Assembly: GCA_963742205.1 (NCBI GenBank)
Contig: CAVUKZ010000012.1
Span: forward strand, 62,001 to 126,000
Length of the DNA: 64,000 bases
Source of the DNA: WHSW01 sp963742205
GTDB taxonomy: Bacteria; Actinomycetota; Thermoleophilia; Solirubrobacterales; 70-9
Direction of reading: 5' to 3'
Shown piece by piece: positions 1-10,669 of this stretch (position 1 is the first letter of the stretch; each line of letters opens with the position of its first letter). The notes beneath the pieces were generated by a model, which was not told the origin of the DNA, searched no databases, and saw only the letters and a program-made list of their open reading frames with translations. Made by a program: the position numbers and the translations under genes.

Positions 1-502
1 AGCACGACGGCCTCACGCTGCGCGTCGCTGAAGCCGCGGTCGCGGGCGGCGATCTCGAGGCTCGCCGCGAGGCGCTTGACGTCCCACTCCCACGGCCCGG
101 GGAGCGTCTCGTCGAAGTCGTTGACGTCGAGGACCAGCTCGCGGTCCGGTGCGGCGTAGCCGCCGAAGTTCGACAGGTGCGCGTCGCCGCAGAGCTGGGC
201 CCAGAATCCGGACGTCGGCGTCGCCGCGAGGTCGGCGGCCATGACCGCAGCGGCCCCGCGGTAGAAGGTGAACGGGGACACCAGCATGCGCGCGTATCGC
301 AGCGGCACGAGCTCGGGCACCCTGGTCTCGGCCTGGCCCTCGAGCACGTCCACCGGATCCGGCCGATCAGGCCGCCGGCTCCCAGTCGCCGTGGAGTCGT
401 CCGGGAGACGTCGGAGCGGGCCGACTTGCCGAGCTTCGCGCGCTCCTCCGGGGTCGCCTCGGGTGTGGCCGCGCGTCGCGCCTCTGCCGCGATCGTTGCC
501 AT
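1..502 (-). pseudogene. DUF2252 family protein, N-terminal part, cut by the window edge and frameshifted
   Basis: The minus strand from an ATG at 502-500 encodes a DUF2252-like N-terminus. After repair it reads HGDWEPAA, then DPVDVLEG, ELVPLRYARM, CGDAHLSNFG and DVNDFDETLPGPWEWDVKRL. These blocks match, nearly word for word, the more complete DUF2252 copy at 13699-15122. Two single-base frame changes lie between about 365 and 400, because three frames are needed to keep the conserved text. DUF2252 proteins have a kinase-like fold and no firmly established substrate. The gene runs off the left edge, so only about the first third is visible. It is divergent from the SulP gene, with under 100 bases between starts. 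Confidence 0.8.
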
Positions 503-549
503 GAAACCAACCCTATGCCGGTTGCCGTGGAACGCATCATCCGTTCGGG

Positions 550-2286
550 GTGATCGCGGGTCGGCGATGCTTGATACGGATAGTTGGCGTGCTCACCCGC
601 TACGTGCCGATCCTCTCCTGGCTTCCCCGCTATCGGCCGGCTTGGCTTCGCGACGACGGGGTCGCGGCGATCTCGGTCTGGGCGCTGCTCGTCCCGCAGG
701 CGCTGGCCTACGCGACGATCGCCGGAGTCCCGGTCCAGTACGGCCTCTACACGGCCTTTGCCGGTCTGATCGCCTACGCGATCTTCGGCACCTCGCGGCA
801 GGTGGTCCAGGGACCGAGCGCGACGGTCGCCGCGGTGTCGACGGTGGTGATCACGCCGCTTGCCGGGGCGGCGGCCATCGGCACCGACGCGGCGGCGCCC
901 TGGGCGGCGGCGCTGGCGCTCGTCACGGGTGGGGTCTACCTCGTGTGCGGGATCCTGCGCCTGGGCTGGATCTCGAACTTCATCTCCCGCGCGGTGCTCG
1001 CGGGGTTCATCTTCGGGTTCGCCCTCGGGATCATCATCGACCAGTCGCCGAAGGTGCTCGGAGTCAGCGTGGGCGAGGGCTCGTACGCGGAGGAGCTCCT
1101 GCACGTCCTCGGCGAGCTCGGCAACGTGAGCGCGCCGACGCTCGCCGTCGGGGCGGCGTGCCTCGCGGTCCTGCTCCCGTTGCGGTACCGGAAGCCCCGG
1201 TGGCCTCGGGCGCTCCTCGTCGTCGTGATCGCCACCGCCGCCGCTGCAGCGTTCAACCTCGACGACCACGGGGTGGCGCTCACCGGGGACGTGCCGACCG
1301 GGCTGTTCTCGGTCGGGATCCCCGACGTCGACGCCGGGGACATCGGCAAGCTCGCGGTCGGTGCGGTCTCGGTCGTCTTCGTCGGGTTCGCGGAGACGCT
1401 GGCGGCGGGGCGCACGATGGCATCGCGCCACTCGTACGAGATCGACGTCGACCAGGAGCTCATCGCCCAGGGCGTCGCGTGTGGAGCCTCCGGTTTTGCC
1501 GGCGGCTTCGTGAACGACGGCAGCCTCTCGAAGACGTCGGTGGCCGACGCGGCAGGCCAGCGGACTCAGATGGCGTCGCTGATCAATGCCGCCTTCGTCC
1601 TGCTGACGATGGTGCTTTTGGCCGGGCTCTTCGATCAGCTCCCGACGGCAGCCCTGGGAGCGATCGTCATCGACGCGATGGTCGGCCTGCTCTCGCTTGC
1701 CGACGGCCGCCGGTACTACCGGATCAATCGCTCCGACTGGCTCGTCTTCGTCGTCGCGATGGCCGGGATCCTGTTCTTCGGGATCATCGCCGGGATCGCC
1801 GTCGGCGTCGGGCTCTCACTGCTGCTGTTGGTCGCGCGCGCGTCCGTCCCCGAGGTCCGGGTCCTCGGCCGCCGCCCCGGGTCCGACGCTTACCTCGACC
1901 GCGCGCGTCACACCAACCTGGTGACGACGCCCGGGGTGCTCGTAGTCCGTCTCGACGGGCCACTCTTCTTCGCCAACGCAGGTGGATTTCACGACCGGAT
2001 CCACCGGCTTATCGCTGCTGCGCCGGAACCGGTCGACGCCCTGGTGATCGACGCCGAGGCCGTCTTTCAGACCGACACCGACGGGGCCGACATCCTCGCT
2101 CGACTCGGCGCGGAGCTGCGACCGCGCGGGATTTCGATCGCGCTCGCCCGGGTGCAGTCGGACGTCTCCGACCTCTGGCAGCGAGCCGGCGTGATCGACG
2201 CGATCGGCGGCCCGGAGCATGTCTTCCACACGGTCAAGGAAGCCGTCGACGGGATCGATGCCGCTCCGGCTAGGCTGGAGTCGTGA
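550..2286 (+). CDS. SulP/SLC26-family anion permease with C-terminal STAS domain
   Basis: This intact 578-residue protein has a SulP transmembrane domain (about residues 25-430) followed by a STAS domain (about 450-565). The SulP signature region is clear early on (SVWALLVPQALAYATIAGVP, then YGLYTAFAGLIAYAIFGTSR and GPSATVAAVS). The family carries sulfate, bicarbonate or other anions with H+ or Na+; the substrate cannot be read from sequence. A GTG at 550 gives the longest frame, but a GTG at 589 starts just before LTRYVPILSWLPRYRP, where family members usually begin, and may be the real start. The stop overlaps the next small gene by 4 bases. This is one of the few unbroken genes in the first 21 kb. 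Confidence 0.93.
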   Translation: MIAGRRCLIRIVGVLTRYVPILSWLPRYRPAWLRDDGVAAISVWALLVPQALAYATIAGVPVQYGLYTAFAGLIAYAIFGTSRQVVQGPSATVAAVSTVVITPLAGAAAIGTDAAAPWAAALALVTGGVYLVCGILRLGWISNFISRAVLAGFIFGFALGIIIDQSPKVLGVSVGEGSYAEELLHVLGELGNVSAPTLAVGAACLAVLLPLRYRKPRWPRALLVVVIATAAAAAFNLDDHGVALTGDVPTGLFSVGIPDVDAGDIGKLAVGAVSVVFVGFAETLAAGRTMASRHSYEIDVDQELIAQGVACGASGFAGGFVNDGSLSKTSVADAAGQRTQMASLINAAFVLLTMVLLAGLFDQLPTAALGAIVIDAMVGLLSLADGRRYYRINRSDWLVFVVAMAGILFFGIIAGIAVGVGLSLLLLVARASVPEVRVLGRRPGSDAYLDRARHTNLVTTPGVLVVRLDGPLFFANAGGFHDRIHRLIAAAPEPVDALVIDAEAVFQTDTDGADILARLGAELRPRGISIALARVQSDVSDLWQRAGVIDAIGGPEHVFHTVKEAVDGIDAAPARLES

Positions 2287-2501
2287 GCGAGGATCGTCGC
2301 CGGCGTCACCCGGACTCGCCAGAGGTCTCCGACCTGATCGGGGCCGAGCTCGCGATCGCGGTCGTGATCTGGCTCGCGGTGGCCCTCATCTGCTTCTTCT
2401 TCGTCGGCGCGGTCGCCGGGATCGTGGCGATCTTCATCGGCGTCGTCGTCGCGGGGCTGGTACTCGTCGGCACCATCCGGCGGGCCGACATCTCCGACTG
2501 A
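2283..2501 (+). CDS. small two-helix membrane protein, unknown function
   Basis: This 72-residue product starts at GTG 2283 inside the SulP stop (GTGA overlap), so it is probably translationally coupled to it. A charged N-terminus (about residues 1-20) is followed by two hydrophobic helices (about 23-43 and 45-65) and a short polar tail. No family is recognised. Its position suggests an accessory subunit or co-expressed partner of the SulP permease, which is inference. It is convergent with the ClC gene, whose broken 3' end lies just beyond. Confidence 0.6.
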   Translation: MSEDRRRRHPDSPEVSDLIGAELAIAVVIWLAVALICFFFVGAVAGIVAIFIGVVVAGLVLVGTIRRADISD

Positions 2502-3783
2502 TCAGGCGAGCTTGCGCGGCGGCTCGGCCGGCGCGGTGACGGCAGCGCGATCGTGACCATGTACGCGACGACGACGCCGACGATCACGAGCGGCGCCGCG
2601 CCGTACGCCGGTTGCGCGCACAGGACGGTGGCCAGCACGACCGCGGTCAGCGGCAGCCGCAGGCCGGCGGCGGTCGCCGCCCCGATCCCGACCGCGACCG
2701 CGGGCGTGGTCGAGAAGCCGGGCAGCCCGTCGACCAGCAGGCCGACCGCGGTGCCGAGAAAGAGCGCCGGGAACACCGGGCCGCCGCGGAACGTCCCGAG
2801 CGAGATCGCGTACGCGAGTCCCTTGCAGCCGATCACGGCGAGCAGGGCCCCGGTCGAGAACGTCGCCGCGTTGGAGACGAGCGGCGAGATGTCCTCCTGG
2901 CCCGAACAGCACCTGGTCGATGCTGTGGCCGGTCGTCTGGGCGAACAGGATCGCCAGCCCGGCGATCGCGATGCCCGCCGCCGGCAGCACCAGGAACGGC
3001 CGGGCGGACGCGATCGGGACGATGCGGCGGCCGATCGTGAAGATCACGTAGATCCCGATCGCGATCGCCGCGGCGAGCGGGATCGTCCAGGCGAAGTCGG
3101 AGAGCTCGGGTCGGGCGAAGTCGGGCAGGGTCACGGTGCCGATCGCGATGTCGCTCGTGTCGACGCCGGTCCACGAGCCGAGGCCGGTCGAGATCAGCGA
3201 GCCGATTCCGGCGGCGAGCAGCCCGGGGAACGAGGACCAGGGGCAGCCGCGATCCGCCGATCCCCGCCGCCTCGATCATCAGCACCGCGGCGATCACCGG
3301 CGAGCCGAACAGGAAGGAGACCGCGGCGAACGTCCCGCAGGCGGCGATCACCTGCTGGACCTCGGGCGGCGCGTCGCGGCGGACCAGGCGGATGACCAGA
3401 AAGCCGATCGCGCCGCCCATCGCGATCAGCGGTGCCTCGGGGCCGAGCACGACGCCGAATCCGATCGAGGCGAGCGCGGCGAACAGCACCCCGGGGAGCT
3501 CGATCGGCTGCGTCGGCGCCGGGTTGAGGCCGTTCGCGGGGATATGCCCGCCGATCCCGGGCAAGTTGACGATCGCGACCGCGGCGAGCAACCCCGCGAT
3601 CGCGAGCACCGGCAGCGCCCACCAGTCGGGCCTGGTCTTGAACCCGAGCGCGTCGGGAAGGTCGTTGTAGATCCACGGCTGGAGCTCGTGGGCGAGCTCG
3701 AGGAAACCAAACGACGCCGCCGAGGCAACGACGCCGACGATCGCGGCCAGGAGGAGGACCGCGAGGAAGCCGCGCTGGCGCAT
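2502..3783 (-). pseudogene. ClC-family chloride channel/transporter, frame broken at least twice
   Basis: Read from ATG 3783, the protein begins with a ClC first helix (RGFLAVLLLAAIVGVVASAA). It carries a selectivity-filter segment (GVVLGPEAPLIAMGG) that keeps the gating-type Glu. A frame change at about 3223-3226 looks like one extra C in a CCCC run (GTTCCCCGGG for GTTCCCGGG). A second at about 2902 precedes the C-terminal half, which contains GGPVFPALFLG, the GxFxP-type helix-N motif. Another shift near 2550 may be needed to reach the stop at 2502. After repair the length (about 420 residues) fits a bacterial ClC without CBS domains. Function in this assembly is doubtful. Confidence 0.8.
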
Positions 3784-3831
3784 CGCCGCTATCGGGTTGG
3801 GCCCGTCGCCCTGCCGCGCTCGCGGGCTCGC

Positions 3832-5180
3832 TCACGGGAGAACCGTATTGCGGCCGGCGGCGCTCAGGACCTCACGTCGTCGTGGGCGCGCCTTGCCCCG
3901 TTTGCGGGCCAGGGACATCAGCACGCCGGATCCCGAGACGGCGAGGTACGCCGTAAGCACCGCGACGACTACCGGCGCGATTTGCAGCGTCCCGACCTGG
4001 GTCGTGAGGGCCGCGAGCAGGATCAGCGAGAACGGGGCGGCGACGAGCGACCCGGGGAGCGCGGCGAACATCGCTGCGAACGCGAGTCCCTCCGGCAGCC
4101 CCGGGATCAGCACATGGGCCGCGGTACCGGCCGTGCCGCCGATGAACAGCATCACGAGGAACGGTCCACCGACGAACCCGGTGGCCTCGCACAGCGCGAA
4201 CACGAGGATCTTCGCGAACACGACCGCGATCAGCAGGCCCGCGCCGAGCGCCGTCCCGTCGCGGATCACGGTCGCGAGCTGATCGGTCCCTGTGAACAGC
4301 GTCAGCGGCAGCGCGACGCCGACGAGCCCGAACGCGATCCCCCCGAGCGCCGGGCGAAGGATCGTGCGCTTGGCTAGCGGAGCGGCGAGTTTCGCCATGA
4401 CCCCGATCGCGGCGGCTGTGATCAGCGCGAGCGCGCCGGCGGCGAGGCCGAGGGGAACGGCCGCGAGCAACTGCCAGTCCTCGTACTTGTACGCCGGCGC
4501 CTCGTAGAGCCCGACGAACGTCGATCCCGCGATCGGGAAGAACACGGCGAACGCGACCGTGGACGCCAGCAGACCTGCGACCAGCGTGTCGGCGAGGCGT
4601 GCCGCCTTTGGACGCGCGATCTCGAGCGTGAGAATCGACGCCAGGATCGGAGACGACAACAGCCCCCCGTACGCGGCGGACATCCCACTGAGCGTGTTCG
4701 TCGCGCGCACGTCCTCGCTGAGCTTCTGCCGGTCCGAGACCCAGGTTCCCAGCCCACCCCCAACTTCCCCAGGGCGTCCTCGGGCCCGAGGCTCGCCCCG
4801 CCCACCAGCGACACGAGCGAGACGGCAACCGCCCCGGGCACCGTGGAGGGCTCGACCCGCTGGTCCTTGAGCTCCTTGACCGTGCCGACCCCCTTGACCG
4901 GGACGCGAAAGAGGCGTCGCAGCACGCCGACGATCACCCCGGCGCCCGCGGTCACCGCTACCCACCACAGGCTCCCGTCGAACCATCCGGGGTGTTCGGG
5001 AAGTGTGAACCAGAGGTCGATGCCGCCATCCAGCAATCCCAGAAACACGAGCCCGACAAAGCCGAGCACTACGCCGAACAAGATGGCGTGGCGCACGATC
5101 ACCCAGAACCCGGGCGACCGCGTCAGAGCGACGTTCTCTGAGCTTTGAGGCGAGTCCTCGCCGGGCGCGCGCGTGCTCAT
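3832..5180 (-). pseudogene. second ClC-family chloride channel/transporter, one frameshift
   Basis: From ATG 5180 the N-terminal part encodes a cytosolic leader, a first helix and the filter segment VGGASLGPEDALGKLG, again with Glu at the gating position. The frame changes at about 4757-4761: the + strand has CCCCC where six would keep the frame. The rest (VSDRQKLSEDV to AGRNTVLP) then reads open to 3832, with ATGFVGGPFLVMLFIGG as the C-terminal filter motif. The corrected length is about 449 residues. It follows directly behind an aquaporin and lies upstream of the other ClC gene on the same strand, so the three may form an ion/water-homeostasis transcription unit. The single homopolymer break makes a sequencing artefact likely. 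Confidence 0.82.
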
Positions 5181-5213
5181 TCCGGGGCGTGAGAACGGCT
5201 ATGGCTCAAGCGG

Positions 5214-6164
5214 TCAATCCTTAGGCTGTTCGCGCTTGGCGATCCCGGGCGGCTCCACCTCGCCACGCTCGATGGCCCCCGACAGACGCTGTCTCTCTTT
5301 CAGTCTCCCCGGCGTCAGCACGCCTGAGCCCGCTGCCCTCGCGATCGGGTCGCCACCCCGTCCGCGCAGCACGTACGCGCAGCCGACGGCGATCAACGCG
5401 CCAGCGGTTGGGCCTGCGACATACACCCAGTAGCTGGTGAAGTCCCCGCTGACGAGCGCCGGTCCGAACGAGCGCGCCGGGTTCATCGACACGCCGCTCA
5501 CCGGAGCCGCCCAGAGCCCCGCCAGCGCGATGTAGCCGCCGACGCCAAGCGCCGCGATCGCGCCGACGTTCTGGGCCGCCGATGCCGTCCGAGGATGACG
5601 CTCACCAGGCCCGCGCTCAGGGCGATTTCCATCAGCAGCGCCTGCCAATTCTCGTAGCCGGCACCGGGGAGCGTGGCCCCGAGGTGCTGGATGTTCCCGA
5701 ACACCGCGTCAAGGAACAGGCAGGCGAGCGTTGCCGCGACGAGCTGGACGATGATGTAGCCCGGGACGCGCACCCAGGGAAGTCACCGCGCAGGGCAAAT
5801 GCCAGCGAGACGGCCGGGTTCAGGTGCGCGCGGAGACCCCGCCCATGAACAGGATGATCGCCATGACCATCAGGCCCGGCGCGACGACCGCGGCAGCAAG
5901 GACGATCTGGCCCTCGCCGACCAAAATTCCTCCCCCGGCGGCGACGAGCACCAAAAAGAACGTCCCGAGGAGCTCGGAGAACAGCCGCCGCCCTTCGAGC
6001 TTCGGGTCGTCCCACTCCTCGCGCGAGCCGAACTCGAGGTCTAGCCGGTGGCGAACCCTGAGCTCCGTCTCGGCGGGAGGGTCCCCAGCCTTCGTCGCTT
6101 CGGCCCGAGGCTCCTCGGCCATCCGATCAGCGCCTAGCACCGCGAGGGCGACGAGCCGCAGCAC
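5214..6164 (-). pseudogene. aquaporin / glycerol-facilitator (MIP) family channel, three frame breaks
   Basis: The pieces in order are: ATG 6164 with a polar N-terminal extension (about 75 residues, rich in E, A and R) and a first helix SELLGTFFLVLVAAGGG; the first NPA box HLNPAVSLAFALRGDF; helices YIIVQLVAATLACLFLDAVFG and LLMEIALSAGLVSVILG; then the second NPA box SMNPARSFGPALVSGDF with the final helices and a polar tail to 5214. Both NPA boxes are intact. The second is followed by R-S-F, as in many bacterial aquaporins. Frame changes are needed near 5825, 5770 and 5580. It is the first gene of a minus-strand run with two ClC channels. Confidence 0.82.
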
Positions 6165-6184
6165 GTCGCGTCGGTACGGCCCGA

Positions 6185-7092
6185 TCAGCGGCTCGCCGTG
6201 CGTGCTTCGGAGCGCCGCCGCCTCAGCGCGCGCTGGAGCGAGAGCGTCAGCACCGCGCCCACCACCATCATGACCACGTTCACCGCAAGCAAGGCGAAGG
6301 TGCTCGTGACCGTGGACAGCTCACCGATCCCGGCCGCTACCCCGAGATAGGCGGCAGCGGGAATCGTCGTCACCGACACCGCCACTCCGACGGCTGAGCT
6401 GGCGCGGGTCTCGAGCGCCAGCATTCCCGCGACGCCCGCCACGAACGCCACCACGACGGTCTCGTGGCTGACGGTGGTCAGGCCGCCGAGCGTGGCCGAG
6501 GCGGAGTCGAGGCTGAATCCGGTGGGGATCAGGTCGAAACCGTTCTGCACCGCCGCGCTCACCGCCGCGGTGCCGGCGGCGACCGCCAGCCCGACGATGA
6601 GCGTCAGCGAGGCCTCGACGGCGAGCTTCCGGCGACGGCCCAATATGCCGACCCCGATCGCGGTGATCGGCAGGAGGTCCGGGCTCACCGCCATCGCGCC
6701 GACGATCAGGATCGTGTTCGCCTCGGTGACGCCGTAGCTTGCGATCACTCCCGCGATCACCATCAGCGCGAGGTAGCGGGCGACCGGCCGGCGTTGAGCC
6801 ACGCCTGACCGAGGACGTCCGCCCACACGAGGCTCACCTCCGGGTGCCTGCTCGCCGCCCAGTCGACGACCTCGACCCGCGTCAGGACGGTGTCAGACGC
6901 CGTGACGCCGAGCCGGCTCAGATCATCGAGCAGCGGATCGACGGAGCGCGGTCGAACTCCGGCGGTGACAACCGCGTGGCCCGCTTGGGCCGCGTCGACG
7001 CAGCGAACGCGGCTGACGCCGTCGCGCTCGATCAGGGATTCGGCGACCCTGGCCATCAGGGCGGACTCGCCGAAGACCTCGAGCTGCATCAT
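6185..7092 (-). pseudogene. DUF389 family integral membrane protein, one frameshift
   Basis: The N-terminal ~100 residues from ATG 7092 form a soluble alpha/beta domain, and the C-terminal ~200 residues form the DUF389 membrane domain. That domain includes ANTILIVGAMAVSPDLLPI and repeated glycine-rich helices. The frame changes between about 6785 and 6800, at the junction of the soluble and membrane parts. DUF389 proteins are widespread in actinobacteria and cyanobacteria and have no proven function. The gene is divergent from zwf and immediately upstream of the aquaporin on the same strand. Confidence 0.75.
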
Positions 7093-7177
7093 CGGCGCGA
7101 AGCGTCGTTCGAATGGTGCTGCCCCTCCGGCGAATTCATCGGGCTGACGCGATCCTATTGCCGGATGCGCCGACCCA

Positions 7178-7199
7178 GAGAAAGCTCGTTTGCTTTCTC
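7178..7199. promoter_or_regulatory. 8-bp perfect inverted repeat between DUF389 and zwf
   Basis: GAGAAAGC and GCTTTCTC are separated by TCGTTT in the 194-base gap between two divergent starts (7092 and 7287). The gap also has the lowest G+C nearby. It could be an operator shared by both promoters or a small RNA hairpin. No U-tract supports a terminator. Confidence 0.4.
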
Positions 7200-7286
7200 G
7201 TCAACAAATCCGGTTCACCCAGATCGGGTGATGCGCGAGGATGTTGATCGAAGAGGATCGACAATCCCTGGGTACTGGAGGCTTAC

Positions 7287-8734
7287 GTGGCGAGAACGAC
7301 GGGACAAGCGACCAGGGCGAAGCGGAAGAGTCCCCCGTCAGGCACGGCGCGCCCCGCCGACGTCTTCGTCGCCTTCGGCATCACCGGCGACCTCGCCAAG
7401 GTGATGACCTTCAACTCGCTCTACCGGCTCGAGGCCCGGGGGCTGCTCGACTGCCCGGTGGTCGGCGTGGCCTTCGACGACTGGTCGGACGAGGATCTCG
7501 GTGATCACGCCCGCAAGGCGATCGAGACCTCATCCGGGAAGAAGCCCGACCCGAAGATCTTCAACCGATTCGCCAAGCGCCTCTCCTATGTCCGGGGCGA
7601 CTTCGCCGAGGCCGACCTTACGAGCGCCTGGCCGCCCACATCAAGGGGGGCGAGGACCCGGTCTTCTATCTGGAGATCCCGCCCTCCCTCTTCGGGATGA
7701 CGATCAAGGGGCTCTCCGAAGCCGGTCTCACGAAGATCGCCCGGGTGGTGGTGGAGAAACCCTTCGGCCACGACCTCGCCTCCGCGCGCGAGCTTGCGGC
7801 GCAGATCCATCAGTACATCCGTGAGGACCAGCTCTACCGGATCGACCACTTCCTGGGCGTGATGGGGCTGGCCGAGATTCTCTATCTGCGCTTTGCGAAC
7901 ACGATGTTCGAGCCCGTCTGGAATCGCAACAGCGTCGCCTGCGTTCAGATCACGATGGCGGAGAACTTCGGGGTCGCTGACCGCGGCAGCTTCTACGACC
8001 CGGTTGGCTGCCTCAGGGACGTCGTGGTCAACCACCTGATGCAGGTGGTGGCGGCCTGCGCGATGGAGCCGCCCGCCAGCCGTGGCGCCCGAGCGTTGAA
8101 GGACGCGATGTTCGGTGTCTTCTCGGCCATGCCGCAGGCCGACCCGAAGCAGTACGTGCGAGGGCAGTACGAGGGCTACCGGAAGATCAAGGGAGTCGCG
8201 AAGGATTCGAAGACCGCGACCTTTGCGGCGATGCGATTTGAGATCGACAACTGGCGCTGGACCGGAGTCCCGTTCTTCGTCCGGTCGGGGAAGGAACTCC
8301 CGGTGGAGCAGTGGGAGCTCAGGCTGATCTTCAAGGAGCCGCCGCGCCTCGGCTACAGCGCGAGGGGCAGGCGGCCGGCCGAGCCCGACCAGCTAGTCGT
8401 CAGGCTCCATCCGACCACCGGGATTCGTCTGCTGGTCAACGCACAGCGCGGTGACGAAACCGGACCGGAGCACATCAACCTCGACATGGAGTTCGCCCAG
8501 GAGGGCGGCGAGGGGCCTACCCCATACGAGGTCCTCCTGCACGCCGCGATGGTCGGCAACAGCACGCGCTTCACCCGGCAGGACAACATTGAGGAAACCT
8601 GGCGGGTCTGCGGCCCGCTGATCGAGAAGCCCCCCAGGGTCCTCCCGTACAAACCGGGTACCTGGGGGCCCAAGGCCGCCGACAGGCTCGTCGCGGACTA
8701 CGGCGGCTGGCACGAGCCGTGGACGGGGTCGTGA
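7287..8734 (+). pseudogene. zwf: glucose-6-phosphate 1-dehydrogenase, one frameshift
   Basis: G6PD makes 6-phosphogluconolactone and NADPH at the head of the pentose phosphate pathway. GTG 7287 follows a GGAGG site. The Rossmann motif FGITGDLAK is clear near residue 30. The frame is lost near 7618, where GACCTTACGAG is one base short, and resumes with ERLAAHIKGGEDPVFYLEIP and continues to 8734. The substrate segment reads RIDHFLGVMG where most enzymes have RIDHYLGKE, so the usual Lys is Val here. The later catalytic NH(L) motif (RDVVVNHLMQ) is kept. The repaired length is about 482 residues, normal for the family. The next gene begins at or near its stop, suggesting one operon with the GH15 enzyme. 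Confidence 0.88.
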
Positions 8735-8796
8735 GCCCCGCGAAGCAGAAGCGGGCCGGCAAGGGCAAAGCGCCCGCGGCCGGCAAGGAGGAGGGA

Positions 8797-10669
8797 ATGC
8801 CTCAGAGCGCCGCAATGCCGTCGCCGTTCCCGCCGATTGCGGACTACGCGTTCCTGTCCAACTGCCATACCGGCGCGTTGGTGGCGCCCGATGGGGCGAT
8901 CGACTGGCTCTGCGTGCCGCGGTTCGACTCGCCCAGCATCTTCGGGACGCTGCTCGACCGCGAGGCCGGCTCGTTCCGCTTCGGCCCGTTCGGGATCAAT
9001 GTCCCGAGCAATCGGATCTACGAGCCTGGCACCAACGTCCTCAACACCACCTGGCATACGCCGACCGGCTGGGCCATGGTGCGAGACGCGCTGACGATCG
9101 GCCCCACCCAGCATGAGGACGAGGTCACCCCGCACACACGCGCGCCCGCCGACGAGGACGCTCATCACATGCTCGTGCGAACGGTGCTCTGCATGGAGGG
9201 CTCGGTCGACATGGAGCTGCTGTGCGAGCCGGACTTCGACTACGGGCGCACACTCGCCGAGTGGTCGCTTCAGGATCCACACACCGCCGACGCGAGCGGA
9301 GCGGGCGTCACGGTCAGGCTGCGCAGCAGCATCCCGCTGGGCGCGGAAACCGAGGCGGCGCAGGCGCGGCACACGCTCCAGAAGGGGGAGCAGGCGTTCT
9401 GCTCGCTCTCCTGGGCGGAGGAGCTCGCCTCGCCGGAGGACATCGACCAGGCCAACGCACGCATGAGCGAGACCGTGAACTACTGGCGCAGCTGGATCTC
9501 CAAGGCCCGCATGGCGGATCACCGCTTCAGGGGGGCGATCCAGCGCTCGGCCCTCGCCATCAAGGGGCTCACCTACATGCCGACGGGCGCCACCGTCGCC
9601 GCCCTGACGACCTCGCTGCCGGAGACGCCCGGTGGCGAGCGCAACTGGGACTACCGGTTCACCTGGATGCGGGACTCGACGTTCACGCTGCAGGCGCTGC
9701 ACTACCTGAACCTGGACTGGGAGGCCATCGAGTTCATGCAGTTCGTCGTCGACCTCGAGCCAACGAGGACGGGGCACTGCCGATCATGTACGGGATCGAT
9801 GGTCGCCGGGACCTGACCGAGTCGATCCGCGACGACCTCTTCGGCTACGCAGGGCGTCGGCGGTCGGGTTGGCAACGAGCCTTCGACCAGCGCCAGAACG
9901 ACGTGTTCGGTGCCGCGCTCGATTCGATCCTGCTCCAGCACGGCGTCGAAGCGCCAGCGCCTGCCGCGGCTGACTATGGCCGATCGTCGAGACGCAGGCG
10001 GCGCGCGACCGAGGCGTGGACCGAGCCCTGACCAGGGAACCGCGTAGGCCCTGCGGCGCCAGGCCACCGTCCTCCAATGCATGCGCCGGGCGGCGACTAA
10101 CCGGGCCTGCGAAGCTCGCCGCGATCCGCGATCCGCCCGACCACGAGGCCGAGCCTGGCGCGCGACGGCGACACGAGATCGATAACGCCGACGAGGTCTT
10201 GAAGTACGGCAGGGACGGTCTGTTGCAGCACTACGACACCGATGCGCTCGATGCCTCGAGCCGTCGGCGGCCATCTTTGGCTTCCTTCTGGGTTCGACGA
10301 ACGTCTCCGCGAGAGCGTGTTCGACGCGATCGCGGACCGATCTCGACCGAGGACGCTACGTGCTCCGGATAAGTCACCGGTCTGTACCCTGGACGATGGC
10401 TGGGGCCTCCGGCCACGAGGGCAGCTCCTGATCTGCTCGTTCTGGTTGGTCTCGGGCCTTGCGTCGTCAACGATCTCCGAGCGCGCGCGGGATCTGATGG
10501 AAGGCTGGGTCGGAGCTCGCTCCGCCGCTCGGGCTCTACGCCGAGGAGTTCGACCCGAGCGCGGGACGCCTGACCTGGGGAACTTCCCCAAGGCCTTCTC
10601 CCATCTCGCGTTGATCGAGGGAGCCGGGGCGGATCATCCTGAGCGAGCGCCTGAGGGAGGTGCGTGGTC
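8797..10669 (+). pseudogene. GH15 glucoamylase/trehalase-like glycosidase, C-terminal half shattered
   Basis: ATG 8797 follows AAGGAGGAGGGA; an in-frame GTG at 8719 would overlap zwf. The first ~320 residues are clean GH15: IADYAFLSNCHTGALVAPDG, DWLCVPRFDSPS, then NWDYRFTWMRDSTFTLQAL around the substrate pocket. The frame breaks near 9760 and continues with EDGALPIMYGIDGRRDLTE and FDQRQNDVFGAALDSI. Beyond 10030 the family text survives only as islands in changing frames: LQHYDTDALDAS (near 10222), LICSFWLVS (10429), LGLYAEEFD (10530), LGNFPKAFSHLALIE (10576) and IILSERLREV (10630). The corrected protein would be about 600 residues, the usual length. The family cleaves terminal alpha-glucosidic bonds, including trehalose. 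Confidence 0.8.

Noticed and set aside
177..2273. Long 698-residue frame antisense/out of frame with SulP.
   Set aside because: Its Arg/Gly/Pro-rich text is the typical shadow of a high-GC coding strand; the SulP frame has clear family motifs.
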